A DNA stretch of 64,000 nt from Lachnospiraceae bacterium (GTDB lineage: Bacteria; Bacillota; Clostridia; Lachnospirales; Lachnospiraceae). The stretch lies in contig JAUNGI010000001.1 of NCBI GenBank assembly GCA_030524525.1, forward strand, positions 156,664-220,663, in the 5' to 3' direction. A program made the translations under genes and the position numbers. The notes beneath the pieces were generated by a model. That model was not told where the DNA came from. It did not search any database and saw nothing but the letters and a program-made list of their open reading frames with translations. Shown here in pieces: positions 15,671 through 24,922 of this stretch; position 1 is the first letter of the stretch, and the number at the start of each line of letters is the position of its first letter.

Positions 15671-15699
15671 ATTCACACTCTTTCCTCATGCAGCGATAT

Positions 15700-16890
15700 T
15701 TATTGCAGGCCGTACTCCTTCGCCAGCGCCGCAAAGCCCGGCAGGGAACGGAGGATCATATCGTGATCCACGCAGTAGGCGAGACGCACATAGCCCGGCC
15801 CGCCGAAGCCGCTGCCCGCCACAAGCAAAATGCGGTGCTTCTTCGCCGCCTCCACAAACGCCCTGTCGTCTCCTCCCGGAGCCTTCACAAACAGATAGAA
15901 AGCCCCCTGCGGCTTTACGCAGGAATAGCCGTATTCGGTCAGCTTCCCGTAGAGCAGCTCCCGGTTGCGGTTATAGATCTCCACGTCCACCGTAACGTCC
16001 TGACAGCGCCCCACGACCCGCTGGATCAGCGACGGCGCGTTCACAAAGCCGAGAATGCGGTTGGCTACCGCCGCTCCCGCAATGATCTCGTCCGCTTCGT
16101 CCAGAGAATCCGGCAGCACCAGATAGCCGATCCGCTCGCCCGGAAGCGAAAGCGATTTGCTGTAGGAATAGCCCACGATCGTATTATGATAATATTTTGT
16201 CAGATACGGAACCTGAACGCCGTCGTACACAAGCTCCCGGTAGGGCTCGTCGGCGATCAGATAGATGCTCGTTCCGAATTCCCGCTCCTTTTGGCAGAGC
16301 AGCGCGGCAATGTCCCGAATGACCGCCTCCGGATAGACCACGCCGGTGGGATTGTTCGGATTGTTGATCAGCATCGCCTTGGTCTTGGGCGTGATCGCCG
16401 CCGCAAGCGCCGCCAAGTCCGGCTGAAACGTCTCCGGCGTCGTCGGCACCACAACCAGCTCCGCGTCAAAATTGGAAACGTAATTCCGATATTCTCCGAA
16501 GAAGGGAGCAAACGTAATGACCTCGTCGCCGGGGTTCAGAAGCGTCTTGAACGCTACGTTCAGACCGCCCGCAGCGCCCACGGTCATCAGGATGTTCCTT
16601 GCGGAAAAGGCGGTTCCGAACGAGGCGTTCAGCTTTTTCGCGACCGCCTCGCGCACGTCCTCATAGCCCGCGTTCAGCATATAGCCGTGCACAAGATTCT
16701 GACTTTCCTCTTCAAGAATGTGATAAAAGGCCTCCCTGATCTCCTTCGGCGGCTCCACGCTGGGATTTCCGAGGCTGTAGTCGTATACGTTTTCGGCTCC
16801 GTACTGCGCCGCCATGCGCTTTCCTTCCTCAAACATGGCGCGGATCGCAGAACCGTTCCGATTCAAATCCAAAATTTTCGCGTTTATCAT
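15700..16890 (-). CDS. Class I/II PLP-dependent aminotransferase (AspC-like)
   Basis: 396-residue fold type I aminotransferase. Visible motifs: the N-terminal YSLGNPSVEPP, GAAGGLNVAFKTLL, INNPNNPTG, ADEPYRELVYDG and the PLP lysine in YSYSKSLSLPGERIGYLV. This matches the family usually annotated as aspartate-type aminotransferase in Clostridia; the substrate cannot be read from sequence. ATG 16890 follows GGAGGAAGG closely. A promoter lies at 16933-16961, making this the first gene of the unit with hisC and queH. Confidence 0.85.
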   Translation of the reverse strand: MINAKILDLNRNGSAIRAMFEEGKRMAAQYGAENVYDYSLGNPSVEPPKEIREAFYHILEEESQNLVHGYMLNAGYEDVREAVAKKLNASFGTAFSARNILMTVGAAGGLNVAFKTLLNPGDEVITFAPFFGEYRNYVSNFDAELVVVPTTPETFQPDLAALAAAITPKTKAMLINNPNNPTGVVYPEAVIRDIAALLCQKEREFGTSIYLIADEPYRELVYDGVQVPYLTKYYHNTIVGYSYSKSLSLPGERIGYLVLPDSLDEADEIIAGAAVANRILGFVNAPSLIQRVVGRCQDVTVDVEIYNRNRELLYGKLTEYGYSCVKPQGAFYLFVKAPGGDDRAFVEAAKKHRILLVAGSGFGGPGYVRLAYCVDHDMILRSLPGFAALAKEYGLQ

Positions 16891-16932
16891 GATCCTTCCT
16901 CCATCGGCTTTATAGACTTTCCAACGAAATCT

Positions 16933-16961
16933 ATGATAACACCGAAAAAAAGGATTGTAAA
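16933..16961 (-). promoter_or_regulatory. Promoter for the aminotransferase-hisC-queH unit
   Basis: On the minus strand, TTTACA (16956-16961), a 17-base spacer and TATCAT (16933-16938), about 43 bases before the start codon. Confidence 0.6.
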
Positions 16962-16971
16962 GCAAAAAGGC

Positions 16972-18657
16972 TCAGCGGATCTCGGAAAGGGCTCCGTACA
17001 GATCCAGCTCCCCGTAGCCCCACTGTCGGTTCGGGAAGACGCGGCTGCTCTCCCTTCTCGCGCCGTTGATCAGCAGCGCCTTGATCTGCGTCCCGCTCAG
17101 AAACGGGCGATTCCCCCGAACGATGCCCCACTCCATCAGCAAAACGACCGCCCCCGCCGCGCATGCCGCCGCCGACGAGGTTCCGGTGCGCAGCACATAG
17201 CCCGCCTCGTCCACCGGCTCGCGCAGCTCCGGGAGCCCCGTAACGCCGGGGATCAGCGCGCCCGGCGCCACCAGATCGGGCTTTACGGCGTTGGTTCGGG
17301 TAAAGCCCCTGCCGCTTTCCGGCAGAATCCCTTCGGTCAGGTCGTCGTAAGCGCCGAAGGTCAGCGCCTGATTCGCATTGCCCGGCTCGGTCACCGTAAT
17401 GTCGGGTTCGGGCCGCAGGAAGTACGCCTCGCCCTGCAGAAATTGGCGGATGGGGAGCCAGATATGAAACTGCGACCGCAGGGAGATCAGCCGCTCTGGA
17501 TAGACATAGAGCGTCCAGATGCCGTCGGTAAGACCGTCGAATTTGAGCAGGATCACCTCCTCCCCGCTCCGACGCTCCACCGCCTGATAGCCGACGGTAA
17601 CGGTGGTTCCCTCCAGAAGAAAGTTCCTTGTCAGCGAGCCCTCGCTGACCGGCGGGACCCGCCCCAGACGGCTGCCGCCGGGAGAAAGCAGGTCAATCGA
17701 ATAGAGATCGCCCACGCGCCCCCAAAGCTCCGCCGTCATCTGCCTTGTACCGTTTACGGTGAACTGCACCTCCTCCGGAGCATCGTCCTCCCGCAGCTCC
17801 TGCGCGCGGCTCTGGTAATGGTGCCCGGCGTTCGCCTCGTTTCCTGCCGCAAGGATCACGGCTTTTCCCCGCTGCCGGCTCAGCCGGTCCAGATATTCGT
17901 TAAACAGCCCCTCCCCGGTATGGGGCCCGCTGTTGGTGCCCAATCCCAGCAGCAGAACGAGCGGCAGCCCGTTTAGCTCCGCAAGCTGCACAAGATACTG
18001 GACGCCCAGCAGAATGTCCGCCTCGCTGTAGCAGGGCGCGTCCGTTCCGATGCGCCAATAGCGCTTCAACTCCTCCGGCGCCGGCTGCAGACGGACGGCT
18101 GCGATCTGACATTCGGGCGCTGCGCCCCGATAAGCGCCGGAAGCGTTCCCGGCGGCGACCGACGCCAGATAGGTGCCGTGTCCGATATCGTCCCCGGTAT
18201 CGGCGGTCCCGGCGGTCAGCTCCGCTCTCCCGTAGGTCCTTCCAAAGGGAACGTACGGCAGCATCTCCTCCGCTTCTCCGTCCGCCTTCGCCGTCTGATC
18301 CCAGACGCTGAGTATCCGCGAGGAGCCGTCCCGGCTGCGAAAGATCTCCTCCCGGTAATTGATGCCGGTATCGACGACGCCCAGCAGCACGCCCCGTCCG
18401 TACAGGTCAAAGCCCGGCAGATTTTCCACCTGAAAGATCCCCATTTCGGTCAAATGCGCCGTATCCGTCAAGCCGAAGCATTTGGGGACGGCACTGTAGG
18501 GCAGATTTTCCCCCTCGCTCTCATAGGAGCGGCTGTCGCAGTACAGAATGACCGCCAGCTGGTCCCCGATCTGAAAGATCGCGCTGGACGGGTCGAAGCT
18601 CTCCGCCAACGAAAGATACTCCGGATACTGCACCAAAAAAGAAATACAATTATTCAT
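16972..18657 (-). CDS. S8 (subtilisin-like) serine peptidase, Csp type
   Basis: 561 residues with a complete catalytic triad: Asp96 in GVVDTGIN, His160 in DIGHGTYLAS and Ser494 in GTSSAAACAAG. There is no signal peptide. A long insertion of about 170 residues lies between the His and Ser blocks. This size and layout match the CspA/B/C-like germination proteases and their paralogs in Clostridia. In Clostridium perfringens such proteases activate the cortex hydrolase SleC, but many paralogs have unknown targets. It stands alone between cpsD and the aminotransferase unit. Spore-related function is a reasonable guess given ytfJ. Confidence 0.85.
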   Translation of the reverse strand: MNNCISFLVQYPEYLSLAESFDPSSAIFQIGDQLAVILYCDSRSYESEGENLPYSAVPKCFGLTDTAHLTEMGIFQVENLPGFDLYGRGVLLGVVDTGINYREEIFRSRDGSSRILSVWDQTAKADGEAEEMLPYVPFGRTYGRAELTAGTADTGDDIGHGTYLASVAAGNASGAYRGAAPECQIAAVRLQPAPEELKRYWRIGTDAPCYSEADILLGVQYLVQLAELNGLPLVLLLGLGTNSGPHTGEGLFNEYLDRLSRQRGKAVILAAGNEANAGHHYQSRAQELREDDAPEEVQFTVNGTRQMTAELWGRVGDLYSIDLLSPGGSRLGRVPPVSEGSLTRNFLLEGTTVTVGYQAVERRSGEEVILLKFDGLTDGIWTLYVYPERLISLRSQFHIWLPIRQFLQGEAYFLRPEPDITVTEPGNANQALTFGAYDDLTEGILPESGRGFTRTNAVKPDLVAPGALIPGVTGLPELREPVDEAGYVLRTGTSSAAACAAGAVVLLMEWGIVRGNRPFLSGTQIKALLINGARRESSRVFPNRQWGYGELDLYGALSEIR

Positions 18658-18707
18658 CGCAAACTCTTTTTTGCTTAGTTTATGATAAAACCGCTCTCCA
18701 TGGCACA

Positions 18708-18734
18708 GAAAAACCGCAGCCTTTCAGCTGCGGT
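18708..18734 (-). terminator. Terminator of the cpsBCD operon
   Basis: An 8-bp GC-rich stem (18727-18734 with 18713-18720) with a 6-base loop and TTTTT (18708-18712) on the minus strand. It overlaps the cpsD stop codon. Confidence 0.8.
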
Positions 18735-19422
18735 CCCCGTCCTGCGCGTAATATGCGCCATAGTATTTTCCGTAATATTTTCCGCCGCGCTCCTTCGTCA
18801 CGCCGTTCAGTACCACCCCCAGCAGCTTGCAGCCGGTTCTCTCCAGCTGCCGTTTGCTGTTCTGCGCCAAACGGATCTTGACCTCCGACTGCCGGATGAC
18901 CAGAACGGCTCCGTCGCAGTGCTGCGCCAAGATCGCCGCGTCGATCACGCTGCCGAGCGGCGGCGCATCCACGATAATATAATCGTAATGACTCTTTAAG
19001 GCGTCCATTAAAACCGCAAAGCCCTTTGTACTCAAAAGCTCGGCAGGGTTGGGCGGGAACGCTCCCGCGAACAGGATGTGAAGGTTTTTCGTATCGGATT
19101 CGCAGATACACTGATCGAGCGTCTGCATGCCGGTAAGAAAATGCGTCAGTCCGAAAACGCGATCCTCCGTGCGGAATTTGCTCAGCGTCACGCTCTTTCG
19201 CAGATCGCAGTCCATCAGAAGCACCCGCTTGCCAAGCTCCGCAAACGCCTTCGCCAAATGGTATGAGCAGGTGGACTTTCCCTCGTTCATCACCGTGGAG
19301 GTCATGAGGATGGTCCGCATGTCGCTGCCGGAAAACTGAATATTCGTCCGGAGGTTCTTAAACGCCTCAATGGAAAAGAAATCCGATATTTCCTTTTTGT
19401 TTATATACTCAACAAGCTGCAT
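18724..19422 (-). CDS. cpsD: Tyrosine-protein kinase CpsD/CapB
   Basis: 232-residue BY-kinase that autophosphorylates a C-terminal tyrosine cluster and regulates capsule or exopolysaccharide length with CpsC. The Walker A-like NEGKST is at residues 46-51, with Walker A' LLMDCDLRKS near 70 and Walker B IIVDAPPLG in the middle. The tail KYYGKYYGAYY holds six tyrosines. It needs the CpsC membrane partner encoded one base upstream. The polymer genes it would control are probably the sugar transferase at 48304 or the locus at 55853-63829; this link is inferred. Confidence 0.94.
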   Translation of the reverse strand: MQLVEYINKKEISDFFSIEAFKNLRTNIQFSGSDMRTILMTSTVMNEGKSTCSYHLAKAFAELGKRVLLMDCDLRKSVTLSKFRTEDRVFGLTHFLTGMQTLDQCICESDTKNLHILFAGAFPPNPAELLSTKGFAVLMDALKSHYDYIIVDAPPLGSVIDAAILAQHCDGAVLVIRQSEVKIRLAQNSKRQLERTGCKLLGVVLNGVTKERGGKYYGKYYGAYYAQDGDRS

Positions 19423-19423
19423 C

Positions 19424-20173
19424 TCAGCGTCCCCCTTTCTTTCTTCTTGCGTTCCGTTTCTTCTTTGACGGGCCCTCGCTGCCGCTTTCCATCGGGATCG
19501 ACGCCAGCACCGTAAGCTGCAGATGCTTTTCGATATCCGTCTCGTTCTTCAGCGTGTCGTCCATCAAAAACGTAATCACGATCACCGCAATGGCAATGAA
19601 CGCGCCGAACGCACAGCCAAGCAGCGTTCTTTTCATAATGTTCGGGCTGCTGGGCGACTCCGGCAGAGTGCCCTCGTCGATTTTATTGATATCCATTTTG
19701 ACCCGATCCGCAACAACGTCCACCAGCACATCAACGACGGCGTCGGTAAGCTTTTTTGTCATCTCCGGATCGGCGTCGGTAACCATGACCCGAAGCATAC
19801 GGGAGTTGTCCGCAATGGAAACCGTAATGTTGGAACGCAGACGCGAATAGGTGTAATCCTGCTCCAGCTCCAGATCGGCGATCACGCGGTCAACGACCAG
19901 ATGGCTCGTCGCCAGATCGGCAAAGTCCTTCGTCAGCGCCGTACTGCTGGAAATGTCCGAGCTGGTAATGCTGTTCTCGCTCGTGCGGTTCAGTACGAAG
20001 ACCGAAGCCGTGGACTGATAAAGCGGAGTCACAAAGCTCTTATTGTAGACAAACATAATGGCTCCGCAGAGCAGCGTCGTAATTACAATCAATCCGATGT
20101 GTTTCCACAGTGCATAAAGCAGGGCGCCGAGATCGATCTCCGACTCCTGCTGATTCATCTGTTCCTGTTCCAT
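19424..20173 (-). CDS. cpsC: Wzz-type chain-length regulator/kinase activator CpsC
   Basis: 249-residue membrane protein with an N-terminal segment (about 25-45), an extracellular Wzz domain and a second membrane segment (about 188-208, GCAFGAFIAIAVIVITFLMD), followed by a basic tail rich in Lys/Arg. It activates CpsD and affects polymer length. GGGAGGAAC precedes the ATG. The middle gene of cpsB-cpsC-cpsD, one base from cpsD. Confidence 0.92.
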   Translation of the reverse strand: MEQEQMNQQESEIDLGALLYALWKHIGLIVITTLLCGAIMFVYNKSFVTPLYQSTASVFVLNRTSENSITSSDISSSTALTKDFADLATSHLVVDRVIADLELEQDYTYSRLRSNITVSIADNSRMLRVMVTDADPEMTKKLTDAVVDVLVDVVADRVKMDINKIDEGTLPESPSSPNIMKRTLLGCAFGAFIAIAVIVITFLMDDTLKNETDIEKHLQLTVLASIPMESGSEGPSKKKRNARRKKGGR

Positions 20174-20200
20174 ACAAGTTCCTCCCTATCGTCCGTTTCC

Positions 20201-20920
20201 CTATATTTTTTCTCCCGCGATCACCTTGCCGGGATTTTCAAAAAGCAGCCGCCGCTCGCGTTCCTCCCCGAACGTCTCGCGCAGCTGCAGACCCGCCTCC
20301 CGAAGTCTCGGCGACCGCCGTCCCGGGCTGTGCGCGTCGGTAGCGACAAAATGGATCTGATCTTTTTTCAGGAGCTTTTTTACAAATTTCTTCTCCCGAC
20401 TGCCGTGCTCCCCCAAAAGGCTCGCGGCGTTGACCTGAAAATAGGCGAGCTTCTGCACCTCGCCGTCCATCCGCCAGCCGTACAGGCAACGATACCGCTC
20501 CACATGTGCAAGGATCGGCCAAAGCCCCATATTCGCAACGCGATACAGCTCTTTCTTCATTTGCTCCAGCGTGACGTCCACATCAAATTCCACCAAAAGG
20601 TAGTTGCTTCCCGCCATCGGAAGGATCGTTTTCCGGTAGATCGCGTCGGAAACGTCGCCCCGTCCCAGACAGACCTCGTTTCCCCGATACAGCCTCATTT
20701 CCGGCAGCGCCTCCCGCTGCCATTCCGTAAGCCGCGCAAATGCCGGATCGGAAACGCTCCGCTCCGTCATATAGTACCCCGGATAATAGTGCGGCGTCGC
20801 GATGATCTCGCGAATGCCTTCCTCCCATGCGATCCGCAGCATTCTTTGAGAATCCGCAAGCGTCTTTGCCCCATCGTCCACGCCCGGAACGATATGACAA
20901 TGCACGTCAATATAATGCAT
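20201..20920 (-). CDS. cpsB: PHP-type tyrosine-protein phosphatase CpsB/YwqE
   Basis: 239-residue manganese-dependent phosphatase that dephosphorylates CpsD. PHP motifs are visible: DVHCHIVPGVDDGAK at residues 4-18, ATPHYYPG, GNEVCLG, ILAHVERYR and ATDAHSPGRRSPRL near the C-terminus. ATG 20920 follows GGAG six bases away; the upstream GTG/ATG frame has no site. It is the first gene of the phosphotyrosine module. Confidence 0.93.
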   Translation of the reverse strand: MHYIDVHCHIVPGVDDGAKTLADSQRMLRIAWEEGIREIIATPHYYPGYYMTERSVSDPAFARLTEWQREALPEMRLYRGNEVCLGRGDVSDAIYRKTILPMAGSNYLLVEFDVDVTLEQMKKELYRVANMGLWPILAHVERYRCLYGWRMDGEVQKLAYFQVNAASLLGEHGSREKKFVKKLLKKDQIHFVATDAHSPGRRSPRLREAGLQLRETFGEERERRLLFENPGKVIAGEKI

Positions 20921-20978
20921 GGACTGCTCCTTTCGTATCATGCAGGCAAATATGCGGGCATGCGTTCACACAAAGGGG

Positions 20979-21007
20979 AATTTATCACACTTACAGCGAA
21001 TCCGCAA
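20979..21007 (-). promoter_or_regulatory. Possible promoter for cpsBCD
   Basis: On the minus strand, TTGCGG (21002-21007), a 17-base spacer and TAAATT (20979-20984). Moderate match. Confidence 0.45.
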
Positions 21008-21016
21008 GTGCAAACG

Positions 21017-21508
21017 TTACTTTTTTGTCAGTTCCGCAAAGGAAGCGCCGAGAAATTCCGCAAGAGGCTCCGGCGCCGCAAGGATCTGTACCCCGCGCAT
21101 CCCCGCGCTGACATAGATTTCATCGTATAGAACGGCGGTCTCGTCGAAAAAGGTCGGGAACTGCTTTTTCATGCCGAGCGGCGAGCAGCCGCCCCGGACA
21201 TAGCCCGTAAGCGGGAACAGCTCCTTGACCGGAAGCATCCGAACGCTCTTGTCTCCCGCCGCCTGCGCGCATTTTTTCAGATCCAGCTCCTCAGCCACCG
21301 GAATACAGAAGACGAGATAGCCCCGCTTTTCCCCTTTGGTAACGAGCGTCTTGAACATCTGCTCCGGCGGAACGCCCAAAAGCTGCGCCGCATGAACGCC
21401 GCTCAGATCGGTCTCATCGACTTCATAGGCCGAGGTCCGATAGGGGATCCCCGCCTGAGACAAGATTCGCATCGCATTGGTTTTGACTTCCTTAGCCTTG
21501 GAACTCAT
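21017..21508 (-). CDS. ybaK: Cys-tRNA(Pro)/Cys-tRNA(Cys) deacylase YbaK/EbsC
   Basis: 163-residue trans-editing protein that hydrolyses Cys wrongly attached to tRNA(Pro). Motifs of the YbaK fold are clear: VKTNAMRILSQAGIPY at the N-terminus, EQMFKTLVTKG, FCIPVAEELDLKK, and the GYVRGGCSPLGMKK loop. The frame extends upstream, but the family start is ATG 21508, with GGAAAG ahead. It overlaps the end of the MORN gene by 17 bases, so it is probably translated from the same mRNA. Confidence 0.92.
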   Translation of the reverse strand: MSSKAKEVKTNAMRILSQAGIPYRTSAYEVDETDLSGVHAAQLLGVPPEQMFKTLVTKGEKRGYLVFCIPVAEELDLKKCAQAAGDKSVRMLPVKELFPLTGYVRGGCSPLGMKKQFPTFFDETAVLYDEIYVSAGMRGVQILAAPEPLAEFLGASFAELTKK

Positions 21509-22919
21509 CGTCTTCAAACTTTCCTTCCCGGATCTTTCCGTTGGCATAGACCATTCTGCCCCGCCCGTGGCGCTTGTCTTCCTTCCACTCGCCCTCGTAA
21601 AGATCGCCGGTATTCCATGTAAAGCAGCCGATCCCGTCCCGGAGTCCGTTCCGGAAGCCGCCCTCGTAAACCGAACCGTCCGCGTAGGTGTAAACGCCCA
21701 GCCCGTCCGGCAGATGCTCGGCGTTGACCTCGCCCTCGTAGCGGTTGCCGCTTTTGTAAAGGAAGCTGCGGAATTCCCGGATCGGCGATGCGGAGACCTT
21801 CGCTCCGTTTTCCCAGAGCTGTTCCTCCTTCCGCCCGTCGGCATAGGTCAGGATCCCTCTGCCGTCCCGCCGGTTATTGCGCCACTGCCCTTCGTAGAGA
21901 TTGCCGTTTGCAAAGTAGTAGCTTCCCTGCCCCGCAAAGGCTCCGTTTTCAAACGAACCCTCATAGCGGTCCCCGTTATAAAGCGAAAAAACGCCGGAGC
22001 CGGATTTCTGGCTGTTCTCCCAGTTGCCTTGGTAAACGTTGCCGTTTGCATAGATCATCCGCCCCTGTCCGTGGCGTTTTCCGTATTGATATGCCCCTTC
22101 GTAAATGTCTCCGTTCGGATAAGTCATAACGCCCTGTCCGTGGCGCTTTCCGTTCAGGAACTCGCCGGCGTAATGCTCGCCGCCGGGATAGGTTTCCTCA
22201 GCAAAGACCGGCACAGCAGCGGTTTCTGCGGCTGCTTCGGTTTCCAAAGCGGCTTCGCTTTCCAAGGCTGTCTCGTTCTCCTCCGGCATACCGCCCGACG
22301 CCGCACTTTCGCCGGCTTCCGTCTCCGCCTCTTCGAGCGCTTCCTCCCGCCGCCGACGGTAGGCAAGCAGCTCCTCCTCGGTCGGTTCCTTTGAAAACGC
22401 GCATACGCCGTCTACCCAAAAGCCTTCTTCCGCATGTCCGTCCCGGAAGTACATCTTGCCTTTTCCGTTCGGACAGTCGTCGCTCCATTCGCCGGTGTAT
22501 TCCCGTCCGTCTCCAAAATAAATATGCCCGCGAACAAGCCTTCCCGCCTCATATAAGCCCTCGATGCTCGTACCGCCCGGAAGCGTTTCTTCCCCGCGCC
22601 CCTCGTAGCGGTCACAGCTCCATTCGCCGTCGTAGCTTGCGCCGTTCTTAAAAACGAGTCTGCCGGTTCCGTGCCGCATCCCGTCTTTGAAATCGCCCTG
22701 ATAGCTTTTGCGGAAATCGCCCTCCGCATAGGTCAGCTCGCCCTTTCCGTGCGGAATGCCGTTGCGGATCTTTCCGTAATAACGACCTTCCGGAAGCAGC
22801 AGCTCCGCGTCCTGCTGCAGCCCCGAAAGCTGCATATTGACCTGAAAGCGGCAATTAACGCACAGACCGTCACCGCCCGCCTTGTTGCGGTTGCACATAA
22901 CGCATAATTTTTCTGTCAT
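21492..22919 (-). CDS. MORN-repeat protein with N-terminal zinc-binding motif
   Basis: 475 residues. An N-terminal CVMC...CVNC motif (Cys6, Cys9, Cys20, Cys23) is a likely zinc knuckle. It is followed by MORN repeats (consensus YxGxWxxGxxHGxGxxxxxxG) in two blocks, about residues 46-175 and 245-470. A Glu/Ala-rich low-complexity linker (about 178-240) separates them. MORN repeats form beta-hairpin arrays; bacterial functions are poorly known. There is no signal peptide, so it is probably cytoplasmic. It overlaps the upstream lipoprotein gene by ATGA and the downstream ybaK gene. Confidence 0.88.
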   Translation of the reverse strand: MTEKLCVMCNRNKAGGDGLCVNCRFQVNMQLSGLQQDAELLLPEGRYYGKIRNGIPHGKGELTYAEGDFRKSYQGDFKDGMRHGTGRLVFKNGASYDGEWSCDRYEGRGEETLPGGTSIEGLYEAGRLVRGHIYFGDGREYTGEWSDDCPNGKGKMYFRDGHAEEGFWVDGVCAFSKEPTEEELLAYRRRREEALEEAETEAGESAASGGMPEENETALESEAALETEAAAETAAVPVFAEETYPGGEHYAGEFLNGKRHGQGVMTYPNGDIYEGAYQYGKRHGQGRMIYANGNVYQGNWENSQKSGSGVFSLYNGDRYEGSFENGAFAGQGSYYFANGNLYEGQWRNNRRDGRGILTYADGRKEEQLWENGAKVSASPIREFRSFLYKSGNRYEGEVNAEHLPDGLGVYTYADGSVYEGGFRNGLRDGIGCFTWNTGDLYEGEWKEDKRHGRGRMVYANGKIREGKFEDDEFQG

Positions 22920-23644
22920 TCTGCGCCTCCTGTTCCCGTCGGCTCTGGGGTCGGCGTATGTTCCTGCGCCTCCGTGGGCGTTGCGGTCGGATCTGCCTCC
23001 GGCGTTTCTGTGGGCGTAACCGCCGGCGTTTCGGTCGGCGCGCTCTCCGCCGCGTCGGTCGGCGCCGCCGTCGGAGTGGCGGTCGGCGGAACATAATCCT
23101 CATCCTTCTCGTAAGCATCGTAGAGAATTCCGTCCCGAACCACAAACGAGTAGGTTCCAAAAATCTGGAAATCGCAGATGATCCGCTCCCCGTCCCTGCT
23201 GTAGGTTCCGGAGATCTGCTGATTGGAGATATTCGTAATATAAATCTGACGCGTTACCGTACCGTCCTCCGAAAACGTCATGATCACGCCGGCGTTTCTC
23301 GCCTCGCTCCGGGCGGTCGCCGAAAAAAGGTCGTCCTCCGGAAGCTCTCCTTCGTAGGCGGTTCGCAGAATATACTTGTCCATATAGAGAATATGGTCGT
23401 ACTCGCTGCCGGTTTCGGAGGTGAAGGAGACGGTTTCGTCGTGGATCTCATAGGTTCCCCGATCGCCGCTGGATTCGGTCCCCAGCTCGTAGGTTCCGTC
23501 CTCCTTCAAAAGCAGAATGTTTCTCTCCTGCCCGTCCCATGTACCGATATAATAGGTATCCTTTTCCACTGTCTTCTGGCTGCAGCCTGCCAGCAGCAGG
23601 AAAATGCCGCAAAGCAGGCAGCCGAGGGAAAGCACGCGTTTCAT
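22916..23644 (-). CDS. Lipoprotein with Thr/Pro-rich C-terminal tail
   Basis: 242 residues. A lipoprotein signal peptide ends in LLLAGC (Cys21), so the mature protein is anchored on the outer face of the membrane. The body (about 25-185) is beta-rich with repeated GTYE/GTYS elements (LKEDGTYELG, SGTYSRDGERI), like small lipocalin-type domains; no family is assigned. The tail (about 190-242) is low-complexity TPTATPT/PTETP sequence, probably a wall-spanning linker without a visible sorting signal. Between glyA and the MORN gene, coupled to the latter by ATGA. Confidence 0.8.
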   Translation of the reverse strand: MKRVLSLGCLLCGIFLLLAGCSQKTVEKDTYYIGTWDGQERNILLLKEDGTYELGTESSGDRGTYEIHDETVSFTSETGSEYDHILYMDKYILRTAYEGELPEDDLFSATARSEARNAGVIMTFSEDGTVTRQIYITNISNQQISGTYSRDGERIICDFQIFGTYSFVVRDGILYDAYEKDEDYVPPTATPTAAPTDAAESAPTETPAVTPTETPEADPTATPTEAQEHTPTPEPTGTGGAE

Positions 23645-23665
23645 TCCTTACCTCACAAAAAATGC

Positions 23666-24910
23666 TTAATCTTCATACAACGGATATTTGTCGGTCAGGC
23701 TCTTTACCAGCGCCATTGCCTGTTCCCGGTTCGCCTCCGGATCGGAAACGGCAAGACCGATCGCCTCGGCGATCGTATCCATATCCGCCGCATTCATTCC
23801 GCGCGTCGTGACCGCCGCCGTTCCCAGACGGATGCCGCTCGTTACGAAAGCCGAAGCCGGATCGTTGGGAATCGTATTTTTATTACAGGTAATATGTACC
23901 GAATCCAAAAGCTTTTCGGTCTCTTTTCCGGTAACACCCTTATTCTGCAGATCGACCAGCATCAGATGGTTGTCCGTACCGCCGGATACCAAATCAAAGC
24001 CCCGCTTCATCAGACCGTTCGCCAGCGCCTGCGCATTGGTGACGATATTCTTTGCATACTCCTTGAAGGACGGGTCGAGCGCTTCCTTGAAGCAGACTGC
24101 CTTCGCCGCGATCACGTGCATCAGAGGGCCGCCCTGAATGCCCGGAAATACGGCTTTGTTGAATTTATGCTCGTCCGCAAACGCCTGCGAGCTGAGGATC
24201 ATGCCGCCTCTCGGTCCGCGCAGCGTCTTGTGCGTCGTGGTCGTTACGACATGCGCGTAAGGGATCGGGCTTTCGTGCACGCCTCCGGCAACCAGTCCCG
24301 CAATGTGCGCCATATCCACCATCAGATATGCGCCGACCTCGTCGGCGATCTCCCGGAAGCGCTTAAAGTCGATCGCTCTTGCATATGCGCTCGCGCCCGC
24401 AATGATCAGCTTCGGACGGCATTCCTTTGCGATCCGCTCGACCTCGTCATAGTCGATATAGCCGTTGTCGTTTACGCCGTAAGGCACGATGTGGAAATAG
24501 GTTCCGGAGAAGTTGACCGGGCTCCCGTGAGTCAAATGGCCGCCGTGTGCCAGATTCATTCCCATTACGGTGTCGCCGGGCTTCAAAAGCGCGAACTGCA
24601 CCGCCATATTGGCCTGCGCGCCGGAATGGGGCTGTACGTTGACGTACTCGCAGCCGAACAGCTTTCTTGCCCGGGCGATCGCCAGATCCTCCGCAATGTC
24701 CACAAATTCACAGCCGCCGTAGTAGCGCTTGCCCGAATAGCCCTCCGCATATTTGTTGGTCAGCGGGCTGCCCATTGCCGCCATCACCGCCTTGCTGACA
24801 AGGTTTTCCGAGGCGATCAGCTCGATATTGTCCCGCTGTCTTCCAAGCTCCAGAGTAATGCTTTCCGCAAGCTCCGGATCAAACGCCTTTACATCTTCAA
24901 ACGAATACAT
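23666..24910 (-). CDS. glyA: Serine hydroxymethyltransferase
   Basis: 414-residue PLP enzyme interconverting serine and glycine with tetrahydrofolate, the main source of one-carbon units. The PLP lysine is Lys228 in [17 protein letters not shown]. Other blocks: [11 protein letters not shown] near 32-42, [19 protein letters not shown] near 53-71 and [13 protein letters not shown] near 198-210. Full length. AAGGAGA precedes the ATG and overlaps the degV stop region (12-base gap), so degV and glyA are cotranscribed. Confidence 0.98.
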   Translation of the reverse strand: MYSFEDVKAFDPELAESITLELGRQRDNIELIASENLVSKAVMAAMGSPLTNKYAEGYSGKRYYGGCEFVDIAEDLAIARARKLFGCEYVNVQPHSGAQANMAVQFALLKPGDTVMGMNLAHGGHLTHGSPVNFSGTYFHIVPYGVNDNGYIDYDEVERIAKECRPKLIIAGASAYARAIDFKRFREIADEVGAYLMVDMAHIAGLVAGGVHESPIPYAHVVTTTTHKTLRGPRGGMILSSQAFADEHKFNKAVFPGIQGGPLMHVIAAKAVCFKEALDPSFKEYAKNIVTNAQALANGLMKRGFDLVSGGTDNHLMLVDLQNKGVTGKETEKLLDSVHITCNKNTIPNDPASAFVTSGIRLGTAAVTTRGMNAADMDTIAEAIGLAVSDPEANREQAMALVKSLTDKYPLYED

Positions 24911-24922
24911 AGTTTTATCTCC

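Noticed and set aside
15688-17976. 762-codon plus-strand ORF
   Set aside because: Antisense to the aminotransferase and S8 protease; no recognisable domain.
18658-18723. Possible promoter (TATCAT) ahead of the S8 protease
   Set aside because: No acceptable -35 at 16-18 bases; left uncalled.
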